Below, in pieces: positions 27,171 through 34,969 of a stretch of 40,639 nucleotides of DNA. Within the stretch, counting starts at the first letter, position 1; the number at the start of each line of letters is the position of its first letter. The notes below the pieces were generated by a model. It searched no databases. It saw only the letters and a list, made by a program, of their open reading frames with translations, and was not told the origin of the DNA. A program made the position numbers and the translations under genes. The DNA is from Planctomycetota bacterium (GTDB lineage: Bacteria > Planctomycetota > Phycisphaerae > SM23-33), in contig JAPLNA010000244.1 in assembly GCA_026693065.1 (NCBI GenBank), forward strand, positions 1-40,639, given 5' to 3'.

Positions 27171-27197
27171 TTAGACGGCCCCGTGCGGAAAAACTTC
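27171..27197 (-). promoter_or_regulatory. ECF-type promoter motif, copy 1 (sigma 1 operon)
   Basis: On the minus strand it reads GAAGTT, 15 bp, GTCTAA. The -10 ends 50 bp before sigma 1. An A-rich stretch (GAAAAAGG) sits just upstream of the -35, as in copies 2 and 3. Same spacing in all three copies strongly suggests a shared ECF promoter. Assignment to sigma 1 itself is inferred. Confidence 0.75.
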
Positions 27198-27208
27198 GGC
27201 CTTTTTCG

Positions 27209-27220
27209 CCCCGCGCGGGG
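27209..27220. other. 12-bp GC palindrome next to ECF promoter copy 1
   Basis: CCCCGCGCGGGG is a perfect palindrome 12 bp upstream of the -35 of copy 1 and 34 bp after the stop of the 27254 gene. Its T-tract is on the plus-strand side only, so it would not terminate the minus-strand transcript well. It could be a weak hairpin or an operator. Confidence 0.3.
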
Positions 27221-27253
27221 TTTTCTTTTGCCCGGGAAGATACTCGGGACTTG

Positions 27254-30046
27254 TCATTTCCTCTCCAACAGGGGGTCGATTGTGGGCCCGCGAAGGAGGA
27301 AGGGCCCGGCCGGTTCGGAGGGGAACTGGAGGGTGGGCACGCCCTGCCAGGCGAGCAGGAACCCCCACGCGGGGCTCCAGGCGATCGCGCCACCCAATGC
27401 CCCCAGGCCCGGCTGGGGCGGCGACCCGGCCCACGTGCCGTCGGGGGCCTCCCGAAAGAACTCCAGATGGGACGAGATCTCTTCGCGGAACACGGCCAAC
27501 ACCGTGCCCGACGGGGTTCCGACCGCCGACAAGGACGTGCCCCGCCCGATGCCCATCTGGGTCACCCGTTGGGGGGCCGACCATGTCGCTCCGTCAGGGC
27601 TGCACAACCGCAAGACGGTGGTCATCCCGGTTTCACGGGCCGCCCGTTCGCCTTGCTGCTCCCGGAATTCCGTCGAGGCCACGATCAGCTCGTACGTTCC
27701 GTCGGCGCGACAGAGGAGGCGAACGTCGTCAGGCCTGCCTTTCCAGGGAATGCGGGCGGCGGTCTCCCAGGCGAAGGCGTCGGGCGATCGAAGGACGCGG
27801 ATGTCGTTCTTCTCGGCGGCGACCCAGAGGAACGTCCCGTCGACGCCCTGGGTGATGTCGTAGCTCGAGAGGGTGCGGTCGATCACCATGGCCGGACTGG
27901 ACCAGTTGACCCCGTTGCGCGACCAGCAGAGGTAGGCCCGGCGGTTGTGTTGGGCCTCGCGGTCGGAGAGGAAGGCCAGAAGGACCCGTCCGGATTCATC
28001 TCGTATGACGCGAGGCGAGCCCTCGTACCATCCGCTGGAGACGGGTAGCCCCAGCCGTTGCGGGGGAGTGAACGTCTTGGCGTCGGTGCTCCAGGCCGTC
28101 CAGAGATCGCCCTCGAACGACCAGTAGAGGCGGATGCCGTCGGGGCCCGGCAGGATCGAGAGCGACCCGCCGTCGCTGTTCAGGGCCGCCACGCGAGGCG
28201 GGTAGTCTCGCCCCACGAGCACGCCGCCCGACCACTCTCGCCAGGGGCCTTTGGGGTCCCAATCCAGGGGGACATCTACCCGTTGGGTCTGCCCGGCGAC
28301 CACGTTGACCTCGACCTTGCGTGGCTGCTGGGCGCCCGTGCCCTGCACCTCCAGCACCTGAGGGCCCGGGGGCAGCAGGCCGATCAGTCCCGGGCCCACT
28401 CGCCCCAGCCGCCCGTCCTGCAAGTACACCCGGAAGTACTCCAGACTGGTGCAGCGGACGTCGAGGGCCCCGTGGGCGGCGACCTTGTCGAACTCGGCCA
28501 CCACCCGCATGCCGCGGTAGTCATAGTGCGGGTCGCGATAGCGATCGTTGGCGGTGAAGAAGGTGTGGATCTGGAAGATCCCGCTGGGCGGAAGGCCCTC
28601 GAACACGAAGCCGTCCCGGGCGGCCTGGGGGGCCTGGGCACGCCTGGCCGCGCCGACGTCCGTGAAGTAATGCTTGTGCAGGCAGCAGCCCATCACGCCG
28701 TCGCCCTGGACGATCGGATAGGCTGTGATCTTCCGGAAGACGTATCCGTCGGGGGCCAGGAGGAAATGCCATTGGAACACGTCGGGATAGTACTTCCGCC
28801 CATTGTCCTCATTGATGGAATACCCCGTGTTGGGCTCGGTGGCCAGGTAGCTGGCCTCCCGCTGCCCCGGGGCGAACCGAACGACGCACGTGTTGGCCCC
28901 ATAGCGATGATGGGCCAGAAGCCCCTCCGGCACCAGCACCTGTGCGGTCTGGAGGTTGTGGCGATAGGCGTTGTCCATCGCAATGGCGCAGGCGCCGTTG
29001 ACCACCGTGCCCAGGTAATTCTGCCCCGCCCGGATCTCCCCGTCCGCCGCCGAGCTCAACTCCGTCGCCTCGGCATGCCGCCCCAGGCTGCCCAGAATGC
29101 ACGCGGACCGCGCCCGCAGCCACGCCCGCGTGCTGATCGCCCCCGGCAGATCGAGCACGTTGTATACCAGGCGGTCCCCGAAGCGGCGGAGGAAGTCGGC
29201 GTAGAGGGCCAGCATCGTCTCGGGGGGAGTGTTGAGCTTCTCGTAGGTGTGCAGGTATTCCCGGATCGCGTCCCCGATCCGCGGGTGCGCGGCGTCCATG
29301 TACACGAACTTCTCGTACGCCCGCCGGGCGTGCTCGTAGCGGTCCATGAAATAATACATCCGCCCGACCCAGTAGTGGGCCTCCAGGTACGTCGGGTCCG
29401 TCCGCCAGGCCTGGCGGAACTTCAGCCACGCCTCCGCGTACCGCCCCTGGTCGTACAGGTGAAGCCCTTCGTACAACCCCCGCGTGGCCTCGATGCTCGT
29501 CGTCCAGACCGGCAGGTGGGGCAGGATCTCCTCCGGCGGCACGTCGGAGAACCACCCCAGAAGTTGGGCCGACAGGTTCCTCTGAAGCGACAGCACGTCC
29601 GAGGCCCGGCCTGCGAGGGTCCGCCGGGTGAGTTCCTTGCGTGTCTGGACGTCGATGACCTGGGCGGTCAGTTCGATCTTCTCCCCGTCGAATGTGAACG
29701 TGCCGGTGATCAGCCGGTCGATCTTCAGTTGCTTGCGGGCCTGCGCCATCGCGTCGGGGTTTCCGGTGGCCAGTTCGGGCGTCCACTTCAACTGGGCGGC
29801 CAGGATCTGCATTTCATCCCGCGCCACCACCGTGAGGCGTTGGCTCTGGGTGAAGTCGGTGGTGATCTGATCGGCCAGCCCCTTCTCCAGCCAGACCCAC
29901 TCGGGGGTGTCGGATTTCATCTGGAAGTTGAACACGGCCACGTTGAGCTTGGCGGCGAGGGCGGCCCGCCCGCCCGTCAAGAGCAGGACGATCGCCGCCA
30001 GCCACCAGGGGGCCGTCAGGCCAACATGTTCTTGCGGGCGTCTCAT
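27254..30046 (-). CDS. Large exported modular protein: CsgG/TolB-N-like domain, TPRs, PEGA-like segment, sialidase-like propeller (paralog 3)
   Basis: A 930-residue protein with signal peptide (APWWLAAIVLLLTGGRAALA). Residues 33-170 contain [18 protein letters not shown] and the CsgG/TolB-N-like domain; residues 185-290 hold TPRs with YEGLHLYDQGRYAEAWLKF and YWVGRMYYFMDRYEHA and then HPRIGDA. The middle has VYLQDGRLGRVGPGL (PEGA-like). The C-terminal propeller has STDAKTFTPPQRLGLP, RDESGRVLLAFLSDREAQ and AWGFLLAWQ. It shares these marks with the proteins at 14963 and 19738, so the three form a family. The gene lies 3 bp after the stop of the upstream 807-residue protein gene and is probably co-transcribed with it. 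Function unknown. Confidence 0.82.
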   Translation of the reverse strand: MRRPQEHVGLTAPWWLAAIVLLLTGGRAALAAKLNVAVFNFQMKSDTPEWVWLEKGLADQITTDFTQSQRLTVVARDEMQILAAQLKWTPELATGNPDAMAQARKQLKIDRLITGTFTFDGEKIELTAQVIDVQTRKELTRRTLAGRASDVLSLQRNLSAQLLGWFSDVPPEEILPHLPVWTTSIEATRGLYEGLHLYDQGRYAEAWLKFRQAWRTDPTYLEAHYWVGRMYYFMDRYEHARRAYEKFVYMDAAHPRIGDAIREYLHTYEKLNTPPETMLALYADFLRRFGDRLVYNVLDLPGAISTRAWLRARSACILGSLGRHAEATELSSAADGEIRAGQNYLGTVVNGACAIAMDNAYRHNLQTAQVLVPEGLLAHHRYGANTCVVRFAPGQREASYLATEPNTGYSINEDNGRKYYPDVFQWHFLLAPDGYVFRKITAYPIVQGDGVMGCCLHKHYFTDVGAARRAQAPQAARDGFVFEGLPPSGIFQIHTFFTANDRYRDPHYDYRGMRVVAEFDKVAAHGALDVRCTSLEYFRVYLQDGRLGRVGPGLIGLLPPGPQVLEVQGTGAQQPRKVEVNVVAGQTQRVDVPLDWDPKGPWREWSGGVLVGRDYPPRVAALNSDGGSLSILPGPDGIRLYWSFEGDLWTAWSTDAKTFTPPQRLGLPVSSGWYEGSPRVIRDESGRVLLAFLSDREAQHNRRAYLCWSRNGVNWSSPAMVIDRTLSSYDITQGVDGTFLWVAAEKNDIRVLRSPDAFAWETAARIPWKGRPDDVRLLCRADGTYELIVASTEFREQQGERAARETGMTTVLRLCSPDGATWSAPQRVTQMGIGRGTSLSAVGTPSGTVLAVFREEISSHLEFFREAPDGTWAGSPPQPGLGALGGAIAWSPAWGFLLAWQGVPTLQFPSEPAGPFLLRGPTIDPLLERK

Positions 30047-30049
30047 GCC

Positions 30050-32473
30050 TTACCAGTTCCTCGGTTTCGTAGTTGTCGCCTCGTCGGCCCGGGGCAACCG
30101 GGCCGGGGCGTCGAGGGGTTTGTCCTTGGGCAGGGCACGCACGCGGAGATCCTGGAAGCGGATCTGCCCCTGCGGCGTGCCCGTGCCCTTCCACAGCAGC
30201 AGCACCCCCGGGCCGCTCCGCTCGATGTTCTCGACGGTCAGGTCCGGCTTGGCCCCGTCCCGCAGGAACAATGCCACCTTGTTCCCCCGCGTGCGGAGGC
30301 AGAAGGGCAGGGGGGTGGAGAAGTCGACTCCCTCGGCCCGGACGCAATGGCTGTCGTCCAGGAAGCCGATCGCCACGGTTCGGTAACGGGGATAGAACCA
30401 CACCGTGGGCATCGCGCCGCCAAACTGCCCCCACCAACCCAGCGTGGCACGCGGGTCACGATCGACGTCGCCGAACGCGACCGTCCCGACGATCTCCAGG
30501 TCGTCGGGCAAAGTCAGGTCCAGGGCGGCCCCGTGGGACTTACCGGCCGGCGCCCACCCGACCAGCGTCGAGCCCTCCAGCCGCCTTCCCCGCCCAGACC
30601 CGTCGTCGGGTTTATCCTTCACCAGATCCCTCTGGCAGAGCGACAGTCCATCCTTGGAGAGCATGGCCTCCAACTGCTTGCGGCGGGTCTCCAGGCTTGC
30701 GGTGAGGTACTCCCGGGCCTCGGGCGACGGGGCCGCCGCCTCCAGCAGTTGCTTCTGCAACGCCGCGACCTTCACGGCGTCGGAGGCCCGGCAGGCCTGT
30801 TCGTGAGCCCGGAGCAAGGCCAGCATCGCCTGGTTGTCGACCGCCGTGGCGGAATACATGTACCAGGTCAACTCCCGCATCGAGATCGTGCAGTCGCTCC
30901 AGAATATCCGTGCCTGGCAAGGCCCGCGATCGTCCCCCGACGGCGGGCCGGCGTACATCGCCACGTCGTTCACGCTCACGCGAAGCCCCTCGGGCCCCGC
31001 CGCCAGGCTCAGCCGATTCCACGCCTTGGGATCGTAGATCTGCGGGCCGTCGTATCCACTGGGCATCCCGGCCGCCGGGTCGCGCACTGACACCCCCCCG
31101 CATCGGTCCATCCGAACCACCGACCGGGCGCCGGGCCATTCAATGAACAACGCTGCCAACGACCGCGTTTCGGGGCGGGCCAGGCCATGGGAGACAATCT
31201 TCACCTGCGCGTCCAGCCGCCCGAGCCCTTTGCCGGCGAACGCGAATTCGTCGTCGTATCCCCCTTGCTCGGCCGACAGGGGCCCGTACCACGGCTTGTA
31301 GTCCACCAGCACGGCATGCCGCCGAGCGGGGGCCTTCTCCGGCTCGGCCGCCAGCACCTTCCGCCACCGCTCCGGAACGGCCGACAGCGGCATCCGGCCG
31401 GCCAACTCCCTCGCCTTGGCCATCCCCATCTGGGCCGCCACGGCCTGGAGGACCCATTCCTCCTCCTCGCTCATAACACCGGGCACGCGCCGGATCGTCT
31501 GGCGGTTCTTTTCCCAGAACGCCAGGCACGCCGCCGCGTCGTCGCTGAGCAGTTCCAACTGAGGCCAATGGAGCGATTCGATGGCCCACCACGCGTTGGC
31601 TCGCTCGGCCTGCTCGATCGCCTCGGCGGTCACGCGTCGCGCCGAGGCCCGATCTCCCAGCAGCAGGTGAGCGCGGGCCAGCTGGTTGGGCAGGATGCCA
31701 TACGTCCCCAAGCCGCCGGGTGTGGTGTCTTTGGCCTCGCCCGCCAGCCGGGCAGCCAGCGCCAGCGACTCACGCGCCTGCCCCGCCCAACGCAACTCCA
31801 ACGCCCACCCGCACAGAACCAGCACGTCGCGGCAGCCCAACTTCCAGGCCTCCTCGAAGGCCTTCACCGCCGGTTCGTGCCGCCCGTTCTGCGAGTGCTC
31901 CAGGGCCTCGAGCACCTTGCCGTCCCACACTCCCGACTGCCCGAACCGCGTATACAGGCCCGGCAGGTCCGTCAGTTCCGAGAACCCCTGGACAGACCAA
32001 TCCCCCCGCGCCACCGACAGCTTGCTCTTGCCCTTGCCCTTATGCCAGACCTCGACGGTGCGCGGCGGCCGCTCGCCTTCCCCCAACTGCTGCACGTGGA
32101 AGATCCGCCGCCCGTCGATCCGGAAGACCACATCCCCGGGCTCGATCCCTTCGGGCGCCGGTTGGTTTGTCCGGATCGGCCAGAGGGCCCCCATGGCCGG
32201 GCGCTCCATGTCGTCCAACAGGAACTCGACGCGGCTCCTGGCCTCCGCCCCCAGCGCGGGGTTCTTCAGGGCCGCGCGCAACGCCTCGCCCGCCGGCTCG
32301 CCGATCATCATCAATTCCTTGTGCGCCTCCGCCCGAACCTGCAGGTCCGGGGAGTTCAACTTCCCGACCCATTCTTTTGCCCCCGCCCCTTGCTGCCCCC
32401 GCGCCGCCCCCGCCAGCAGCAGGCACGCCGCCATCGTCCAAGCCCATTCCGCCGCGTCGGTTCGGCCAGCCAT
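30050..32473 (-). CDS. Exported HEAT/PDZ/TPR/LamG-like modular protein
   Basis: An 807-residue protein with a signal-like N-terminus (WTMAACLLLAGAARGQQ). Residues 35-90 resemble a HEAT/armadillo-like pair (LNSPDLQVRAEAHKELMMIG). A PDZ-like segment follows (GIEPGDVVFRIDGRRIF near 110). Residues 180-280 look like TPR-type helices (ALEHSQNGRHEPAVKAFEEAW). The rest carries two concanavalin/LamG-like or DUF1080-like strands around 400-490 and 620-790 (WFYPRYRTVAIGFLDD, GQIRFQDLRVRALP). The ATG at 32473 has GGAG 9 nt upstream. A degenerate copy of the ECF promoter motif lies about 90 bp upstream. It heads a two-gene unit with the 27254 gene. No enzymatic function is assigned. Confidence 0.78.
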   Translation of the reverse strand: MAGRTDAAEWAWTMAACLLLAGAARGQQGAGAKEWVGKLNSPDLQVRAEAHKELMMIGEPAGEALRAALKNPALGAEARSRVEFLLDDMERPAMGALWPIRTNQPAPEGIEPGDVVFRIDGRRIFHVQQLGEGERPPRTVEVWHKGKGKSKLSVARGDWSVQGFSELTDLPGLYTRFGQSGVWDGKVLEALEHSQNGRHEPAVKAFEEAWKLGCRDVLVLCGWALELRWAGQARESLALAARLAGEAKDTTPGGLGTYGILPNQLARAHLLLGDRASARRVTAEAIEQAERANAWWAIESLHWPQLELLSDDAAACLAFWEKNRQTIRRVPGVMSEEEEWVLQAVAAQMGMAKARELAGRMPLSAVPERWRKVLAAEPEKAPARRHAVLVDYKPWYGPLSAEQGGYDDEFAFAGKGLGRLDAQVKIVSHGLARPETRSLAALFIEWPGARSVVRMDRCGGVSVRDPAAGMPSGYDGPQIYDPKAWNRLSLAAGPEGLRVSVNDVAMYAGPPSGDDRGPCQARIFWSDCTISMRELTWYMYSATAVDNQAMLALLRAHEQACRASDAVKVAALQKQLLEAAAPSPEAREYLTASLETRRKQLEAMLSKDGLSLCQRDLVKDKPDDGSGRGRRLEGSTLVGWAPAGKSHGAALDLTLPDDLEIVGTVAFGDVDRDPRATLGWWGQFGGAMPTVWFYPRYRTVAIGFLDDSHCVRAEGVDFSTPLPFCLRTRGNKVALFLRDGAKPDLTVENIERSGPGVLLLWKGTGTPQGQIRFQDLRVRALPKDKPLDAPARLPRADEATTTKPRNW

Positions 32474-32559
32474 TCCAGTTTCTCCCGTCGGTCGTCAACA
32501 TCCTACCGGATACAGGATACCGCGCCGATCCGCTCCCGGCAGCAACTCTCCGTCCCCCT

Positions 32560-32587
32560 TTTGACGCCCGACCCCCGCCCCCGCTTC
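32560..32587 (-). promoter_or_regulatory. Degenerate ECF-type promoter motif, copy 4 (two-gene unit)
   Basis: On the minus strand it reads GAAGCG, 16 bp, GTCAAA, about 87 bp before the 30050-32473 gene. The sequence around the -35 (AAAATTCGGTGAAG) matches copy 3 (AAAATCCGGTGAAG) at 13 of 14 bases, which is why I keep it despite two mismatches and a 1-bp longer spacer. The rest of 32474-32739 (266 bp) holds no gene; a 6-bp hairpin (ATACGC/GCGTAT) sits near 32675-32695 without a T-tract. Confidence 0.35.
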
Positions 32588-32739
32588 ACCGAATTTTCCT
32601 CCGGGCCGTCCCGTTTCCCAATCCAACGGCACGGCCCGGCCGGCGCGAAAGGGTCGACCGGGCCGCTGGGCATACGCCCTACCATACAGCGTATCGTATT
32701 GTCGCCGAATCGGGTCTGGCGGGGTTGCGGTCGGCATGC

Positions 32740-33819
32740 TCAAAGCATGTGCCTTCGCTTCCGTATGACCGCCAATCCGCCCAGGGCCACCAGGGCCAGC
32801 GTGGTCGGTTCGGGAACCAGGGCGACCCGGAATCCGGTGTTGTTGGGATTGTAGTTGCCAACGCCCGACGGATACCCGTTGCAATAAGAGAAGGACCGCC
32901 CTGACGCATACATGTCCATGTCGGTGAAGTAGTACGCTCCACCCCGCAGGCCGCGTCGGTCGCCGTACAGATTCGCCTCGTTCCACTCGAAGACGTTCCC
33001 GCCCTGATCGAACGTGCCGTGGGGCCCCGAGGAGTTCTGGAACTCGCCGGCCACCGTGGTGTAATACATGTCCGTGTCAATGGGATAGATATACGGCGTC
33101 GTGAAGTAGTTGGCGTTGTTGCCGGAGACGTCGTCCAGATCAGCCGTTGGGCTCTTGTTGGACCTCGTCGGATAGTTCCAGTAGCCGGCGCTGGTCGAGC
33201 CTCCCTTGTAGTAGGCCGCCTTGTACCACTCGTCTTCGGTGGGAATCACGTATTTGGCATTAGCCTTCCGCGTCACGGCCATAAGGGCTGCGTTGGTCCT
33301 GGCCCCATTGAGATAGTACGAGCCATCCTCTGTGGTGGAGGCGTCCTGTGCCCCCGTGGGCCGGCCGTTGGTCAGCCAGTTGGCGAACCGTGCGGCGTTT
33401 CCCCAGTTTATGTAGTTTACGGGCCGGTTCGCCCATTCATCGCCGATGCTGTACGTGTAGCTGCCGGATAACCCGTTCTGCCGGATGTTGCATCCATGGT
33501 AGAGCGGCCTACCCATCTGCAGGTTGTACAGTCCGAACGTATCGGTAGCGGCCACGGCGTTCAGGAAAGCCGTGTATTGGCCAGCCGTCACCTCGAACTT
33601 GCCGATGCTGTAGGTGTAGGCCACTGCGCCGTAGCCTTCGGGTCTATCGGACAGGTTGTATCTCATGTCCGCCGCGTTGCCACGATCGCCGACGGCGCAC
33701 CAGAGCGCCGGATCGTTCCAGTTATTCCAGTCTGCCGGCCAGGGGGCGTGCGTCTGGGCTCCGGCCGCCGCACCCAACATGAACACGGTCGTCGTCACGA
33801 GTATGGTTGTCTTTCGCAT
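32740..33819 (-). CDS. SUMF1-fold protein with PEP-CTERM tail (paralog A)
   Basis: A 359-residue protein. A signal peptide (ILVTTTVFMLGAAAGA) precedes QTHAPWPADWNNWNDPALWC. The body has the SUMF1/formylglycine-generating-enzyme fold: KFEVTAGQYTAFLNAV, IPTEDEWYKAAYYKGG, FDQGGNVFEWNEA and RGLRGGAYYF. It ends VPEPTTLALVALGGLAVIRKRRHML, a PEP-CTERM sorting signal (motif, hydrophobic helix, basic end), so an exosortase should cut and anchor it at the surface. The paired catalytic cysteines of true FGE are not visible, so it is likely a binding or structural protein. No exosortase gene is in the window. It is the last gene of a tandem array with copies B and C. Confidence 0.88.
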   Translation of the reverse strand: MRKTTILVTTTVFMLGAAAGAQTHAPWPADWNNWNDPALWCAVGDRGNAADMRYNLSDRPEGYGAVAYTYSIGKFEVTAGQYTAFLNAVAATDTFGLYNLQMGRPLYHGCNIRQNGLSGSYTYSIGDEWANRPVNYINWGNAARFANWLTNGRPTGAQDASTTEDGSYYLNGARTNAALMAVTRKANAKYVIPTEDEWYKAAYYKGGSTSAGYWNYPTRSNKSPTADLDDVSGNNANYFTTPYIYPIDTDMYYTTVAGEFQNSSGPHGTFDQGGNVFEWNEANLYGDRRGLRGGAYYFTDMDMYASGRSFSYCNGYPSGVGNYNPNNTGFRVALVPEPTTLALVALGGLAVIRKRRHML

Positions 33820-33867
33820 GGTTCTTCTCCCTGGTTCTAGGGTTACGAGCCCTTTTGTTCGGATTGG

Positions 33868-34926
33868 CTACTTTCTTCGCTTCCGTCCCGACAGAATCGG
33901 AACCGCGCCGAAGAGAATGAAGAACGTAACCGGCTCGGGGACGGCGGCAACCCGGAACCCGATGTTGATCTGCTGGTACGTCGGGACGTGGTAGGCCTTG
34001 TTAATGACATGCATGTAGTTCGAGTCGCCGTTGAAAAGCCCGCCCCGCTGGCCACGATAGATCCCGCCGGCGGCCGTCTCGTTCAATTCCTCAACATTGC
34101 CCCCCTGGTCGAACGTGCCGTAGGGGCCGGGAGAGTTCTGGAACTCGCCCACTTCCGTGGTGTTCTTTCCGGAGTCAATCGGCTGGTCCCAACTGTGGCC
34201 GTAGTTCGCGTTGTTTCCGGCGGCGTCGGCCATACTGGCGCCGGGGGCGGCGTTGCTTCTCGTGGGATAGGTCCAGTAACCGGCGTTGGTCGAGCCGCCC
34301 TTGTAGTAGGCCGCCTTGTACCACTCGTCCTCGGTGGGAATCACGTACTTGGCATTGGTCTTCCGCGTCACGGCCATCAGGTCTGCATTCAGCGTTGCCC
34401 CGTTGAGGTAGTACGAGCCATCTTCCGTGGTGGAGGCGTCCTGCGCTCCTGCAAGCTGGCCATTGGTCAGCCAGTTAACGAATCGCGCCGCATCGCCCCA
34501 CGACACGAAATTCACCGGCCGGTTGGCGTAATCCGGGGCCACGTTGTAGGTGAAGCTGCCCGAAGACCCGGTTCGTTTGATGTTGCATCCGTAGGGATAG
34601 ACCGCCGTGTCCATGTTCGAGTTGTACAGGGCGTAGGTGTCCCTCGCCGCCACCGCGTTGAGGAACGCCGTGTACTGTCCCGCTGTCACCTCGAACTTGC
34701 CGATCTTGTACGTGTAGGGCACGGCACCGTAGCTTGGGATCCCGAATGTCGTGTCGGGATACCGCGTATCCCCCACATTCCCCGGATCGCCCACGGTACA
34801 CCACAAGGCCGGATCGTTCCAGTTGTTCCAGTCCGTCGGCCAAGGGGCGTGCGTCTGCCCCTGCACCACTCCGGCCAGCGTCATCGCCGCTGCCGTCACG
34901 CCCGCGATTATCGTTGTCCTTCGCAT
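33868..34926 (-). CDS. SUMF1-fold protein with PEP-CTERM tail (paralog B)
   Basis: A 352-residue protein starting at ATG 34926 (AAGGAG 7 nt upstream); the track's longer start at 34950 is not supported. Signal peptide TTIIAGVTAAAMTLAGVVQG precedes QTHAPWPTDWNNWNDPALWC. FGE-fold marks are KFEVTAGQYTAFLNAV, IPTEDEWYKAAYYKGG, FDQGGNVEELNE and RGQRGGLF. It ends with VPEPVTFFILFGAVPILSGRKRRK, a PEP-CTERM tail whose helix is less regular than in A and C. The cysteine pair of FGE is absent. The gene is 48 bp from A and 43 bp from C and is probably in the same transcript. It is the middle copy of the array. Confidence 0.87.
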   Translation of the reverse strand: MRRTTIIAGVTAAAMTLAGVVQGQTHAPWPTDWNNWNDPALWCTVGDPGNVGDTRYPDTTFGIPSYGAVPYTYKIGKFEVTAGQYTAFLNAVAARDTYALYNSNMDTAVYPYGCNIKRTGSSGSFTYNVAPDYANRPVNFVSWGDAARFVNWLTNGQLAGAQDASTTEDGSYYLNGATLNADLMAVTRKTNAKYVIPTEDEWYKAAYYKGGSTNAGYWTYPTRSNAAPGASMADAAGNNANYGHSWDQPIDSGKNTTEVGEFQNSPGPYGTFDQGGNVEELNETAAGGIYRGQRGGLFNGDSNYMHVINKAYHVPTYQQINIGFRVAAVPEPVTFFILFGAVPILSGRKRRK

Positions 34927-34969
34927 CGTTTCTCTCCTTTGGGCTCGCAAACACGTGAGTTCTGTTGGG

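Noticed and set aside
27209-27229. CCCCGCGCGGGG followed by TTTTCTTTT read as a plus-strand terminator
   Set aside because: No plus-strand gene ends near it. On the minus strand the T-tract is missing.
28058-31090. 1010-residue plus-strand ORF opposite the 27254 and 30050 genes
   Set aside because: A GC-rich antisense shadow with Arg/Gly/Pro-biased composition and no Shine-Dalgarno or family match; the minus-strand genes have clear domains.
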